Shown here: positions 51,373-60,557 of the stretch, piece after piece
How positions within the stretch are numbered: the stretch's first letter is position 1
How the letters are laid out: the number at the start of each line of letters is the position of its first letter
Origin: DATMRS01 sp035566015
Lineage (GTDB): Bacteria > Pseudomonadota > Alphaproteobacteria > Sphingomonadales > Sphingomonadaceae
Assembly (NCBI GenBank): GCA_035566015.1
Contig: DATMRS010000020.1
Coordinates: 186,001 to 250,000, forward strand
DNA: 64,000 nt
Direction of reading: 5' to 3'
Made by a program: the position numbers and the translations under genes
Notes under the pieces: generated by a model
The model's input: the letters and a program-made list of their open reading frames with translations, nothing else
Told to the model about the DNA's origin: nothing
Databases searched by the model: none

Positions 51373-52488
51373 TCAGGAGGGCATCACGCCTTCCACGGTT
51401 CGCGACAGGCGCGGCCGCTGACCGCCGATCGAGCCGAGCCGCGCGCGCAGCCAGATGCGGACGGGCTGGTCATAGGCCTTGTCGAGAAACCAGCAGGCGC
51501 CGATCAGCAGGATTACGAAGAGGATGCCGCCATAGGGGCTGAGCGCGTCGGCGGACCTGCCGGTGACACGGTGCAGCACCGCCTGAAAAAGCAGCGCGCA
51601 CGGGTGGTGCAGGATATAGATTGCGTAGGACGTCACGCCGAGGAACGAGAAAATCCGGTTGGTCGCACCCCCCACATCGAACCGCATCGCGCAGGCGACG
51701 ATCAACGGGAAACCGACCAGCACCATCGCGAGTTCATAGGCCGCCTGCCAGGGCGCGGGTATCGTCACCGCCAGCGTCAGGCACACCACGGCGACGCACA
51801 GCCATGCCGGCAGCGGCGCGTGGCGGACGCGCGGCTTCCACAGGCGCAGGATCAGCACGCCGAGGAAAAAGGAATAGCTGACCCGAAGGAGGCCGACATA
51901 GAGCAGATCGGCCTGATAGCCGCCCGACAGATCGTGGCGTACCAGCGCGACATAAGCGAGGCCGACGGCGGACAGGGCGACGAGGCCGCACAGGCGCGCC
52001 GTCGTCATCGCCCGCGCGAACAGGCCGTAGGCGATATTCGCGACCATTTCGAAAAACAGCGACCAGCGCGGCCCGTCCAACGCGGGCAGGTTGAACGACG
52101 GCGCCATCAGCAAGGCGAGGAAGAGCGCCTGCATCGCCGTGGCGACCCAGGCGTGCGATGCGCCGCCTTTCTGATATTCATGCCCGATATATTGAACGAA
52201 GCCGGCGGTGATGCCGATAAGATAGAGCGGATAGAGGCGGATCACGCGCAGCAGGATGAACTTCAGCGGCGATGCGCCGTTCAGCAGCCGCTCCTCATAG
52301 GAATGGGCGATCACCACGCCGCTCATCACGAAGAACAGGTCCACCGCCAACCAGCTTTCGGGCAGGTCGAGGCCGCCGAACAGGCGATCCGAATGGCGGG
52401 TGACGATCAGCAGCGCCGCGACGCCACGCAACGCATCCAGCGTATGAAACAGGCGCGGCCGCGCGTCGATCACCGGTTTCTCGCTCAT
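51373..52488 (-). CDS. acyltransferase 3 family membrane protein
   Basis: A 371-residue polytopic enzyme of the OafA/YrhL group with about ten helices. The catalytic region is LDALRGVAALLIVTRH (Arg and His) and DLFFVMSGVVIAHSYEER. These enzymes O-acylate sugars or other cell-surface groups at the inner membrane. ATG 52488 has GAAGGGGCGG upstream; longer in-frame extensions lack hydrophobic or conserved sequence. Sits between two MarR genes; its link with the decarboxylase cluster is not obvious. Confidence 0.88.
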   Translation of the reverse strand: MSEKPVIDARPRLFHTLDALRGVAALLIVTRHSDRLFGGLDLPESWLAVDLFFVMSGVVIAHSYEERLLNGASPLKFILLRVIRLYPLYLIGITAGFVQYIGHEYQKGGASHAWVATAMQALFLALLMAPSFNLPALDGPRWSLFFEMVANIAYGLFARAMTTARLCGLVALSAVGLAYVALVRHDLSGGYQADLLYVGLLRVSYSFFLGVLILRLWKPRVRHAPLPAWLCVAVVCLTLAVTIPAPWQAAYELAMVLVGFPLIVACAMRFDVGGATNRIFSFLGVTSYAIYILHHPCALLFQAVLHRVTGRSADALSPYGGILFVILLIGACWFLDKAYDQPVRIWLRARLGSIGGQRPRLSRTVEGVMPS

Positions 52489-52613
52489 GACCGCCCCTTC
52501 ATCGGCAGGCGGGCGCATAGCATGCGATCCGCCGCAGGGACACAAGCGGAGATAGGGAAAGCGACGCGCTGGCAAGCCGGACCGAAGCGCAGGCGTCAGG
52601 CCGACGCGGGCGA

Positions 52614-53192
52614 TCAGCCGCGCTTGTGCCTGGGCGAGGGCCGCCCCACCGGCCGCCTGCGGAGGAGTGCATCGGCCGTCGATCGCCGCTCCGTCTCGGC
52701 AAAGAGGCGCGTCAGCATGTCCAACAGGTGCGCGCGCTCTGTGCCGTCCAGAATGCCGAGCAGGTCGGTGAAATAGCGTCGCCGCTCCTCGCCGATGATG
52801 CTGGCCAGATGTTCGCCGTCAGGGGTCATGCTGATGACGCGCAAACGCCGGCGATCGCCCACATCCTCGTCGCGCCGCACCAGCCCGCGCTTCTCCAGCC
52901 GGTCCACCGCGCGGCTGACTTCGGCTGAATCGACCAAAGCGGTCGACGCGATTTCGCCTATCCTCGCCTTTTGCAGCATCACCAGCCGACTGAGGACGCG
53001 CCACTCGGCGAGGGTGAGGCGCGTTTCCCTCTCGCGCAACGTCCGGGTCGTGGCGCGGTCGATCGTTCTCGCCAGCCGCAGCAGGCGATTGAGGATGGCC
53101 GTCTCTTCCGAACGGAACCACCGTTCGAACAAGGCGCCGGTGGCATCGGGATCATCGGCGGGGCCGGGCCCCGGTTTCCGTTCATGTGTCAT
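52614..53192 (-). CDS. MarR-family regulator (downstream of LigW-like pair)
   Basis: A 192-residue MarR protein: ETRLTLAEWRVLSRLVMLQK, ALVDSAEVSRAVDRLEKRGL recognition helix, DEDVGDRRRLRVISMTPDG wing, and helical ends; the N-terminal 20 residues are disordered. It lies 54 bases after the second LigW-like gene on the same strand, so it probably senses a substrate or product of the locus. ATG 53192. Confidence 0.88.
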   Translation of the reverse strand: MTHERKPGPGPADDPDATGALFERWFRSEETAILNRLLRLARTIDRATTRTLRERETRLTLAEWRVLSRLVMLQKARIGEIASTALVDSAEVSRAVDRLEKRGLVRRDEDVGDRRRLRVISMTPDGEHLASIIGEERRRYFTDLLGILDGTERAHLLDMLTRLFAETERRSTADALLRRRPVGRPSPRHKRG

Positions 53193-53246
53193 CCGGGCCC
53201 GTTACCGTCGCGATGCGAGGGACGCCAGCCGTGGTGCGCCTTCGCC

Positions 53247-54272
53247 TCAGGCCGCGGAAGGCGCGATGCCGAAGATACGCTCGGCATTGCCATGATAGAG
53301 TTTCGCCTTGTCCGCCGGCGACAGCGCCATGCCGTCGAGGAACGATATCGCGCCCGGCGTTTCCTGATAGGGATAGTCGATCGCCCACATGATATTGTCG
53401 ATACCGATCGCATCGATGCAGAAGGCGGCCGCTTTCGACCAGTTCATGCCGCTGGTCGTGATCGCAAAATTATCGCGCATATAGTCGCTCGGCAGCTTCG
53501 AAAGCTTCGGCCGATTGGTGCCGTTCGCATACATATAATCGAGACGCCAGAGCCAGAAGGGCACGCCTTCGCCCAGATGGCCCAATATTACCCTGAGATC
53601 GGGGAACCGATCGAAGAGACCCGACATGATGAGGCGGACGGCATGCAGCCCCGTCTCCATGCCATAGCCCCAGATCGCCGCTTCGAGCCCATATTTGAGG
53701 AAAGGCTGCGCCATGCCGGCCGACGGCGCGCGCGGATGGATGTAGATCGGCGCCCGATGCGCGGCCGCCGCCTCGAAGATCGGCAGGAATTTATCCTCGT
53801 CCAGATATTCGTCGAACGTATGCGAATTGATCATGATGCCGTTGAGCTTCAGCCGGCCCATCGCCCGATCGATCTCGGCCGCCGCCGCATCGGGCGCCTG
53901 CGGCGCGATCGTCGCCAGACCGGCGAAGCGCGTCGGATGACGCGAAATCGTGTCGGCGAGGCGATCGTTCGCCAGCGCCGCCATCGGCACGGCTTCGGCC
54001 GCCGGGAACATCTGCACGCCCGGCGAGGTCAGCGCGAGCACCTGCAGGTCCACTCCCTGCTCATCCATGATGGCGAGCCGTTCGTCTTCGAGATCGAGCA
54101 ACTGGCGGTGCACCCGCGCGACGAACGGATTGTCGCCATGCGTCATCAGCCGCCAGAAGGGGATATCGGCGCTGGTGCCGCCCTGCTGCGTGAGCAGGCG
54201 GAGCGCCTCCATCTGCTCAGGGATGGCGAAGGCTTCCTCGGTGGCGATCCGGCGAAACGCTTTATCGGTCAT
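53247..54272 (-). CDS. LigW/gamma-resorcylate-decarboxylase-like amidohydrolase (paralog B)
   Basis: A 341-residue amidohydrolase-superfamily enzyme of the non-oxidative aromatic acid decarboxylase branch (LigW, gamma-resorcylate decarboxylase). It has RRIATEEAFA at the start, where a Glu replaces the HxH of classical amidohydrolases, then LALTSPGVQMF, NSHTFDEYLDED, the metal His in IYIHPRAPS, VILGHLGEGVPFWLWRLDYM and the metal Asp in MWAIDYPYQE. No signal peptide, so cytosolic. Its ATG overlaps the stop of paralog A by four bases. Substrate unknown; an ortho-hydroxy aromatic acid fits the family. Confidence 0.87.
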   Translation of the reverse strand: MTDKAFRRIATEEAFAIPEQMEALRLLTQQGGTSADIPFWRLMTHGDNPFVARVHRQLLDLEDERLAIMDEQGVDLQVLALTSPGVQMFPAAEAVPMAALANDRLADTISRHPTRFAGLATIAPQAPDAAAAEIDRAMGRLKLNGIMINSHTFDEYLDEDKFLPIFEAAAAHRAPIYIHPRAPSAGMAQPFLKYGLEAAIWGYGMETGLHAVRLIMSGLFDRFPDLRVILGHLGEGVPFWLWRLDYMYANGTNRPKLSKLPSDYMRDNFAITTSGMNWSKAAAFCIDAIGIDNIMWAIDYPYQETPGAISFLDGMALSPADKAKLYHGNAERIFGIAPSAA

Positions 54273-55294
54273 GCATATGTCCTTCCGTCCGAGGGCGGAA
54301 TCCCGAAGATACGTTCGGCATTCCCGCTCCATATCCTTGTCTTGATGGCCGGATCGATCGCGGCGTCCTCCAGGAAGGCGACGGCCTCGCCCGTTTCCTG
54401 ATAGGGATGGTCGATTGCCCACATGATTGCGTCGGGGCCCATCTTCTTCAGACAATAATCGAGCACGTCGGCGTCGTTCACGCCGCTCGTGGTGATGGCG
54501 AAGTTGCGCTGGAAATATTCGCTCGGCTTCAGCTTCAGGCGCGAAGGCCCGCGCCGCTGCTGCATGCCGAACATATAATCGATGCGATACAGCCAATAAG
54601 GCAGCCCTTCGCCCATATGGCCGAGGATTATCCTGAGATCAGGGAAGCGATCGAAGATTCCCGCCATGATGAGCCGCATCGCGTGCAGGCCGGTTTCGGC
54701 GGCATAGCCCCATATGCCGCCGTCGAGCCGCGCGGGCAGATAGGGGGCGATCGCCGCTGCCGGCAGCGTGCGGGGATGGATGTAGAGCGGCTTGCCCAGC
54801 GCCTCCGCCGCCGCGAGGATCGGCCAATAGGGCTCCTCGTCGAGATATTCGCCGTTGGTGTGGCTGTTGACGACAAAGCCGTTCAGCCCCAGCCGGCCGG
54901 CGGCGCGCTCCATCTCGCGGACGGCGCGCGCCGGGTCCTGCGGGGCAAAGCTCGCGAGGCCGGCGAAACGCGTCGGATGACGGGCGATCGCCTCCGCCAG
55001 CCGGTCGTTCGCCAGCGCCGCCAGATCGGCGCCGACATCGGGCGCAAGCAACTGGACGCCCGGCGAGGTGAGCAAAAGGACGTGCATGTCGACGCCATGC
55101 CGATCCATCGTCGCCAGGCGCTCCCCGCCAAGATCGAGGAGCGCACCCAGAATATCCTCGTAGCCGCCGCCGAGCACCATGCGCCAGAAGCGCGCGTCCC
55201 CATCATCCGAATTGCGGCGGGCCGTCGCCCTGAACGCCGCGAATTGTTCGTCGAGGGCGAACGCCTCCTCGGTCGCTATCCGCCGGATCGACAT
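54269..55294 (-). CDS. LigW/gamma-resorcylate-decarboxylase-like amidohydrolase (paralog A)
   Basis: A 341-residue paralog of the neighbouring gene: IRRIATEEAFALDEQF, LLTSPGVQLLAPD, NSHTNGEYLDEE, YIHPRTLPA, ILGHMGEGLPYWLYRIDYM, MWAIDHPYQE. The family metal ligands (Glu, His, Asp) are all present. ATG 55294 has AAGAGG nine bases upstream and aligns with the paralogs; ATG 55303 lies on that site. Lies 51 bases after the TonB receptor gene and is translationally coupled to paralog B. Cytosolic. Confidence 0.87.
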   Translation of the reverse strand: MSIRRIATEEAFALDEQFAAFRATARRNSDDGDARFWRMVLGGGYEDILGALLDLGGERLATMDRHGVDMHVLLLTSPGVQLLAPDVGADLAALANDRLAEAIARHPTRFAGLASFAPQDPARAVREMERAAGRLGLNGFVVNSHTNGEYLDEEPYWPILAAAEALGKPLYIHPRTLPAAAIAPYLPARLDGGIWGYAAETGLHAMRLIMAGIFDRFPDLRIILGHMGEGLPYWLYRIDYMFGMQQRRGPSRLKLKPSEYFQRNFAITTSGVNDADVLDYCLKKMGPDAIMWAIDHPYQETGEAVAFLEDAAIDPAIKTRIWSGNAERIFGIPPSDGRTYA

Positions 55295-55345
55295 GGGCCG
55301 CATCCTCTTGGTGGAAAAAGGGAGCGCCGTTGCCGGCGCGCCCTA

Positions 55346-58150
55346 TCAATATTTGAAGCGCGCGCCGACGCGGAAGGTGCGGCCGACCTGATCGAACAGG
55401 ATCGCGTTGGTGTAGCCGGTCGAGCCGGGCGCCAGCGGCGGCTTGCGATCGAAGAGATTATTGACCGCGCCGAAAATCTGGAACTGGCGGCCGCCCTCGT
55501 TGATGATATTGACCCTGCCCGACAGGTTGAACAGCAGGTAGCTGGGCACCCTATTGTCGTTGATGCTGTTCGGCAGCGACACGTTGTAACGGGGATCGTC
55601 GGGGCCGATCAGGGTCACGTCATATTTGCCCGCGCTGATATAATGGCCCTGGAGCGTCAGCGCGAAGGGATCGTGATCCCAGGTGATCGTCGTGTCGACC
55701 GTCCAGTCCGGGATGCCGGGCGTGCCGCTCACCGGAATGCCGGTCATCCCCGCTCGATCGACCGAGCCCAGCTCCAGTTTGTCGACATAGGTAGCGAGTG
55801 CTCGGAAGGTCAGCACGTCCTTGGCAGATACTGGCACGCGGTAATCCAGTTCGAAATCAATGCCGCGCGTCTTCAGCTGGTCGACGTTGAGGAAGCTATC
55901 AGTAATGCGCACAAGCTTGCCGTCCGCGCCGCGTTCGATCTGCGCGCAGAATTGGGTCATGCCTTCGTAGCAGTTATTGGCGATCGTCTGCGCGCCAAGC
56001 GTGTTGATCGCATTGTCGATCTTGATGTCATAATAATCGACAGCAAGCCGCAACCCCTGCAGGAAGCCACGTGGGCTGAGAATGACGCCAACGGTTGTGG
56101 TATCGGCGATCTCGGGCTTGAGGGCGGGATTGCCGCCTCGCAGGATCGGAACCAGCGGATTATCCCCGGTTGCCTTGTCGAGAACCGAACTGAAGCTGGT
56201 CGTCAGCGGCAGGAACAGCTCATTGACGTTGGGTGCGCGGATGTCGCGTGAGCGGGTAGCGCGGAAGCGCACCGCTTCGATCGGCTCGTAGACGCCGCCG
56301 ATCTTCCAAGTCGTGACGCTGCCGCTGGTGCTGTAATGCGTGCGGCGGACCGCGCCGTTCAGCTCGAGCGAACGGGCGAAGGGCGCATCGCGCAGCAAGG
56401 GCAGCACCGCTTCGAGATACCCCTCCGTCACCTTGACCGCCGGCGGGCTGAAGGCGACGGCGTTGGTGATATAGAAGCCATTGGCCTGCGAGATCGGATC
56501 GGACGTGCCGCTGATCTGGTCGCGGCGATATTCGAAGCCTGCGGCGACACTGAGCGGCCCCGCCCACAGATCGAGCAGATCGCCGCGGAGATTCGCCGCG
56601 ACGACATGCTGCGTCAGCCGCGTATTCTGCTGCGAGGTGCCATAGGCGTAGGCCTTGGCTTCGGGCGTGAACTGGTTCTGCCCGATGATGTTGAGCGGAT
56701 GGCAGCCCGCCGCCGCTGCGCGGATCGCCGGATCGGGGCTCAGCGTATCGGCGCAGACGGTGTCGCCCGTCACCGGATCGACCACCGCGTTGACCGCGCG
56801 GGTGAAGTTCGCATTGATCCGGTTATTGGTGACGGTCTGGTCGAAATTGGTCTGCCCATATTGGTAATAGGCATCCCAGGACCAGCGGCTGCCGAGCTTG
56901 CCCTCAAGCCCGGCGACGGCGCGATAGGTCTCGACCTTGGTGTCGCCGATCGCGAAGCCGAGATCGTCGCCGGCACGGCCGATCTTCACCGAGCCGCCCA
57001 CCGGCAACTGGTCGCGGATCGAATCGGGCAGATAGGGATTGTCGCGCTGGATGATGATGCCCGTGTCGCGAATCTGCGAAGCGGGCGTGATGACATGCAC
57101 CCGGCCGTAAGAGCCCTCGACATAGGCGGTTGTCGAGCCGAATTCATATTGGGCACGGCCATAGATATTGTGCCGTTCGACCGGGACCTTGATGACGCCC
57201 GCGGTGCGGAACGGATTCTGGCCGTGGCCGCTGCCGCCGCCCATGAAAAGGCCGGGCAGGATGCCATATTCGAAGGGGGCCGGCGTGCCGTCCGCCAGGA
57301 ACTGGGTTCCGCGCAGGGGGCCGCTGTTGATCAGCCCACCCTGGGTGAGCAGCGCGGTATGGACATCATTGGTGAGATAGAAAGCCGGATAGCCGTTCAC
57401 ACCCGGCGTCGAGTTGGTCAGCACCTGCCATTCGCCGGCGCAGAAGCTGCGCGTCTTGCAGCCGCCGACCCCCTTGGCGTCGTCATATTCGCCGCCGATC
57501 ACGATATGCCCGCGTCCGCCGGCGAAGCTTGTGCCGCCAGCAAGTGAAAACATCGTCTCGCGATCGTCGCCGCGCTGTGAAATGCCCTGCTGGACGCTGC
57601 CCTTCACGCCTTCCAGCTTCTTGTCGAGGATGAAGTTCACGACGCCCGCGACCGCATCCGAGCCATAGGCCGCCGACGCGCCGCCCGTCACGACCTCGAC
57701 GCGATCGATCAGGATGCTGGGGATGAGATTGGTGTCGACGGTGCCTTGGGCCGTGCTCGGCACGAAGCGACGGCCGTCGACCAGTACCAGCGTGCGTGGC
57801 GCGCCGAGGCCGCGCAGATCGACGGTGCGCGCACCGCCCGCGCCGACGGTGACGCCCGCCGTTGTCGGCGAACTCGTGGCGCGGAAGGCGGGGACCTGGT
57901 TCAGCACATCGCCGACATTGGTGGCGGCGAGCGTCTCGAGCCGATCCGCGCCAACCACTGTGACCGGCGTCGGCGTCGTGAAGCCGCTGCGCGCGATGCG
58001 CGAGCCGGTGACGATGATGTCCTCGGGCACCTCATTGGCGGCGGGCGCCGCGCCGTCCTGCGCCAGCGCCGCGTTGCCGAAGCCGATCGTCGCCAGGAGT
58101 GCGAGGAGGCTGGTACAGGCCAGCCGTGACGTCTTCGTGATACCGGTCAT
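55346..58150 (-). CDS. TonB-dependent receptor
   Basis: A 934-residue outer-membrane receptor: signal peptide (ACTSLLALLATIGFGNAALA), TonB-box-like EDIIVTGSRIARSG, plug (TNVGDVLNQVPAFRATSSPT; VDLRGLGAPRTLVLVDGRRF; DRVEVVTGGASAAYGSDAVA) and barrel ending RVGARFKY. The plug type resembles sphingomonad receptors for non-siderophore organic ligands. ATG 58150 follows CAGGGAGGAAGAAG. It lies between the Tat-signal amidohydrolase and the LigW-like pair, which suggests it imports their substrate. Inference only. Confidence 0.92.
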   Translation of the reverse strand: MTGITKTSRLACTSLLALLATIGFGNAALAQDGAAPAANEVPEDIIVTGSRIARSGFTTPTPVTVVGADRLETLAATNVGDVLNQVPAFRATSSPTTAGVTVGAGGARTVDLRGLGAPRTLVLVDGRRFVPSTAQGTVDTNLIPSILIDRVEVVTGGASAAYGSDAVAGVVNFILDKKLEGVKGSVQQGISQRGDDRETMFSLAGGTSFAGGRGHIVIGGEYDDAKGVGGCKTRSFCAGEWQVLTNSTPGVNGYPAFYLTNDVHTALLTQGGLINSGPLRGTQFLADGTPAPFEYGILPGLFMGGGSGHGQNPFRTAGVIKVPVERHNIYGRAQYEFGSTTAYVEGSYGRVHVITPASQIRDTGIIIQRDNPYLPDSIRDQLPVGGSVKIGRAGDDLGFAIGDTKVETYRAVAGLEGKLGSRWSWDAYYQYGQTNFDQTVTNNRINANFTRAVNAVVDPVTGDTVCADTLSPDPAIRAAAAGCHPLNIIGQNQFTPEAKAYAYGTSQQNTRLTQHVVAANLRGDLLDLWAGPLSVAAGFEYRRDQISGTSDPISQANGFYITNAVAFSPPAVKVTEGYLEAVLPLLRDAPFARSLELNGAVRRTHYSTSGSVTTWKIGGVYEPIEAVRFRATRSRDIRAPNVNELFLPLTTSFSSVLDKATGDNPLVPILRGGNPALKPEIADTTTVGVILSPRGFLQGLRLAVDYYDIKIDNAINTLGAQTIANNCYEGMTQFCAQIERGADGKLVRITDSFLNVDQLKTRGIDFELDYRVPVSAKDVLTFRALATYVDKLELGSVDRAGMTGIPVSGTPGIPDWTVDTTITWDHDPFALTLQGHYISAGKYDVTLIGPDDPRYNVSLPNSINDNRVPSYLLFNLSGRVNIINEGGRQFQIFGAVNNLFDRKPPLAPGSTGYTNAILFDQVGRTFRVGARFKY

Positions 58151-58215
58151 TTCTTCTTCCTCCCTGTTGGCGCGCGATTTTTCCGCGCGTTGTTTTTGTC
58201 CGCCGGAAAGCGGCG

Positions 58216-59292
58216 TCAGATATTGAAAAGGCGCTTGGCATTCCCTCCGCGGATGGCGTCGCGCTGGCTGGCGGGGAGCGTGTCGACGCGCGCCAGGATG
58301 CCCTTCATGTCGGCGATCAGGAACGGATAGTCCGAACCGTAGAGCACGCGATCGGGCCCTGCGACCTTCACCAGGAAATCGAGCGTCGGCTGATCGTAGA
58401 CGATCGAATCGAAATAGATTCGGCGCAGATAGCTGCTCGGCGGCGTCTGGATCTTGCGGATGCTGGTCGTCTTCGCCCACATCTGATCGAAGCGGCCGAT
58501 CAGATAGGGGAAGGCGCCGCCGCCGTGGCAGGCGATGAGCTTGATATTCGGGAAATCGTCGAGAAAGCCGTCGAGAATCATCCGCGCGAAGCACAGGCTC
58601 GTTTCGGATGTGAAACCGATCGTGTTGGCGAGGCCATATTGGGTGAGCCCCATGCCGTCGACATAGGGCGTCGTCGGATGGATGAAGACAGGCAGGCCGC
58701 TGGCTTCGATCGCCTTCCAGATCGAGCGGAAGCGAGGATCGGTGAGCGGCACGCCCGAAAGATTGGTGAGCGTGCAGACGCCAATCGCGCCCTTGTCCTG
58801 CGCGCGCTTCAACTCGGCCACCGCCTGTTCGGGAAACTGCCAGGGCAGTGACGCCATCCAGCGGATGCGCCCGCCATAGCGACTTTCCGCCTCGGCAAAA
58901 TCATCATTCACCTGCCGCGCGAGCCGCGCGCTATAATCGGCATCGCCGAAATAGACGTTGGGCGCGGTGAGGCTGATGAGCGCGACGTCCACGCCGGCTT
59001 CGTCCATCGCCTTTATGCGCATGTCGAAATCGGTCATCTCGGGGGCGAGACGGACGATCCGCGCGCCGCGATAATCGATCTCCTCATGGCGGGTGCCTTG
59101 CAGGATCTTGACGTCCGCCGTCGGGTTGGCGCGCACCGAATCGACCCAGCCCTTGGTGAACATATGGGTGTGGACGTCAATCACCGGCATTTTCGATCCC
59201 TTCCCGGTCGCAGCGAGCGCGCCGGACGTCATGGCCAAGGCCCCCAATCCCCCCGCTGCGCCCAGCAGCGTCCTCCGATCGACGTCGGTCAC
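58216..59292 (-). CDS. ACMSD-type amidohydrolase with Tat signal
   Basis: A 358-residue amidohydrolase preceded by a twin-arginine signal (TDVDRRTLLGAAGGLGALAM ... SGALAA). The mature enzyme has the classic HxH in IDVHTHMF, PVFIHPTTPYVDG, IACHGGGAFPYLIG and YGSDYPFL, the zinc-ligand set of ACMSD-type decarboxylases. GTG 59292 is preferred because GGGAGG lies six bases upstream; ATG 59298 is the alternative. It differs from the three LigW-like paralogs, which have Glu instead of HxH. Divergent from paralog C. Periplasmic location is inferred from the signal. Confidence 0.85.
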   Translation of the reverse strand: MTDVDRRTLLGAAGGLGALAMTSGALAATGKGSKMPVIDVHTHMFTKGWVDSVRANPTADVKILQGTRHEEIDYRGARIVRLAPEMTDFDMRIKAMDEAGVDVALISLTAPNVYFGDADYSARLARQVNDDFAEAESRYGGRIRWMASLPWQFPEQAVAELKRAQDKGAIGVCTLTNLSGVPLTDPRFRSIWKAIEASGLPVFIHPTTPYVDGMGLTQYGLANTIGFTSETSLCFARMILDGFLDDFPNIKLIACHGGGAFPYLIGRFDQMWAKTTSIRKIQTPPSSYLRRIYFDSIVYDQPTLDFLVKVAGPDRVLYGSDYPFLIADMKGILARVDTLPASQRDAIRGGNAKRLFNI

Positions 59293-59317
59293 TCGCATCC
59301 TCCCTGCTCGAATCACT

Positions 59318-59335
59318 GGACAGTACCGGCTGTCC
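59318..59335. promoter_or_regulatory. perfect 6+6 palindrome GGACAG-N6-CTGTCC
   Basis: GGACAGTACCGGCTGTCC lies 26-43 bases upstream of the minus-strand amidohydrolase start, in the 134-base divergent region. The arms are perfect with a six-base spacer, the geometry of a dimeric repressor site. Confidence 0.65.
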
Positions 59336-59349
59336 TTATAAGATTGATG

Positions 59350-59361
59350 ATGATTTATCAT
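59350..59361. promoter_or_regulatory. ATGAT-TT-ATCAT inverted repeat
   Basis: ATGATTTATCAT sits between the two divergent starts. On the plus strand it overlaps a possible promoter (TTGATG at 59344-59349, 17 bases, then ATATGT) for the LigW-like paralog C. AT-rich arms of this kind suit MarR proteins, two of which are encoded in the locus. Confidence 0.6.
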
Positions 59362-59426
59362 TGGTGATATGTCAACACTCTGTACACCAACGAATCGCAC
59401 CAGAAGAAAAACGGGGGAGGAAGAGC

Positions 59427-60542
59427 ATGGAAATCGATCGTCGCAGCCTGCTGGGGGCCTCGGCCGCTTTGCTGTCCACCGCCGCCGCCGGCGCCGAAGC
59501 AGCCGGCAAACGGACGAAGCCGATCAAAGCGAAGGGACGCATCCGCCGGATCGCCACCGAGGAGGCGTTCGCCACCCACGAGCAGATCGAGGCACTGCGC
59601 GCCGTCACGCACAGCAACTGGGCGAATGCGGACGTGGGCTTCTGGCGCGGCATCCTCTCGCGCCCCAATGATGCGCGGCCGCCCGCGCTTCTCGACATCG
59701 GCGAAGGACGCCTGCGCGACATGGACGCCAATGGCGTCGACATGCAGCTATTGTCGCTGACGTCGCCCGGCGTTCAGATGTTCGACGCCGACACCGCGGC
59801 GGGAATCGCGACATCGTCGAATGACGAGCTTGCCGCTGCGATCGCGCGCCACCCGACGCGTTTCGCCGGCCTCGCCGCGATCGCGCCGCAGGACCCGGCC
59901 CGCGCGGTGAAGGAACTCGATCGCGCGATCGGGACGCTGAAGCTCAACGGCATCATCATCAACAGCCACACCAATGGCGAATATCTCGACCAGGAGCGCT
60001 ATTGGCCGATCCTTGAGGCCGCCGAGGCGCTGAATGCGGCGATCTACATCCATCCGCGCACGCTGCCCGAATCGGCAATCGGCCCCTATCTCGATTACAA
60101 CCTATGGAGCGCGATGTGGGGCTATGCCGCCGAGGCGGGGCTGCACGGCATGCGCATCCTGACGTCGGGCGTGCTCGATCGCTTTCCGAAGCTGAAGATC
60201 GTGCTGGGCCATATGGGTGAGGGCATCCCCTATTGGGTCTATCGCATCGATCACATGTACGGGGTGACGTCGCGGCATTCGGCGGTGAAGCTGAAGATGA
60301 AGCCCAGCGAATATCTGACGCGCAATTTCGCGATCACCACAAGCGGCATGAACCATCATCCCGCGCTGGATTATTGCGTCGAGGTGCTCGGCGCCGACAA
60401 CATCATGTGGGCGATCGATTATCCCTATCAGGATTCGAAGGAGGCGGTGACGTTCATGGACAGCGCCGCCCTGTCCGACGCGCAGCGTGCGAAAATCTAT
60501 CACGGCAATGCCGAGACGCTCTTCCACATCGCGCCCGCCTGA
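59427..60542 (+). CDS. LigW-like amidohydrolase with Tat signal (paralog C)
   Basis: A 371-residue protein. Residues 1-30 carry a twin-arginine signal (EIDRRSLLGASAALLSTAAA), followed after a basic linker by the LigW-type core: RRIATEEAFATHEQ, LSLTSPGVQMFD, NSHTNGEYLDQE, YIHPRTLPES, VLGHMGEGIPYWVYRIDHMY and MWAIDYPYQD. The Glu/His/Asp metal set is intact. It is closest in pattern to paralog A (NSHTNGEYLD, YIHPRTLP). An exported LigW-type decarboxylase would be unusual, as characterised members are cytosolic. Strong GGGGGAGG site before ATG 59427. Confidence 0.87.
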   Translation: MEIDRRSLLGASAALLSTAAAGAEAAGKRTKPIKAKGRIRRIATEEAFATHEQIEALRAVTHSNWANADVGFWRGILSRPNDARPPALLDIGEGRLRDMDANGVDMQLLSLTSPGVQMFDADTAAGIATSSNDELAAAIARHPTRFAGLAAIAPQDPARAVKELDRAIGTLKLNGIIINSHTNGEYLDQERYWPILEAAEALNAAIYIHPRTLPESAIGPYLDYNLWSAMWGYAAEAGLHGMRILTSGVLDRFPKLKIVLGHMGEGIPYWVYRIDHMYGVTSRHSAVKLKMKPSEYLTRNFAITTSGMNHHPALDYCVEVLGADNIMWAIDYPYQDSKEAVTFMDSAALSDAQRAKIYHGNAETLFHIAPA

Positions 60543-60557
60543 CGGGGCGGCCCCGCC

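Noticed and set aside
58151..58594. N-terminal extension of the TonB receptor frame at 55346-58150
   Set aside because: The extension overlaps the Tat amidohydrolase gene and has no conserved sequence; a signal peptide and ribosome site sit at ATG 58150.
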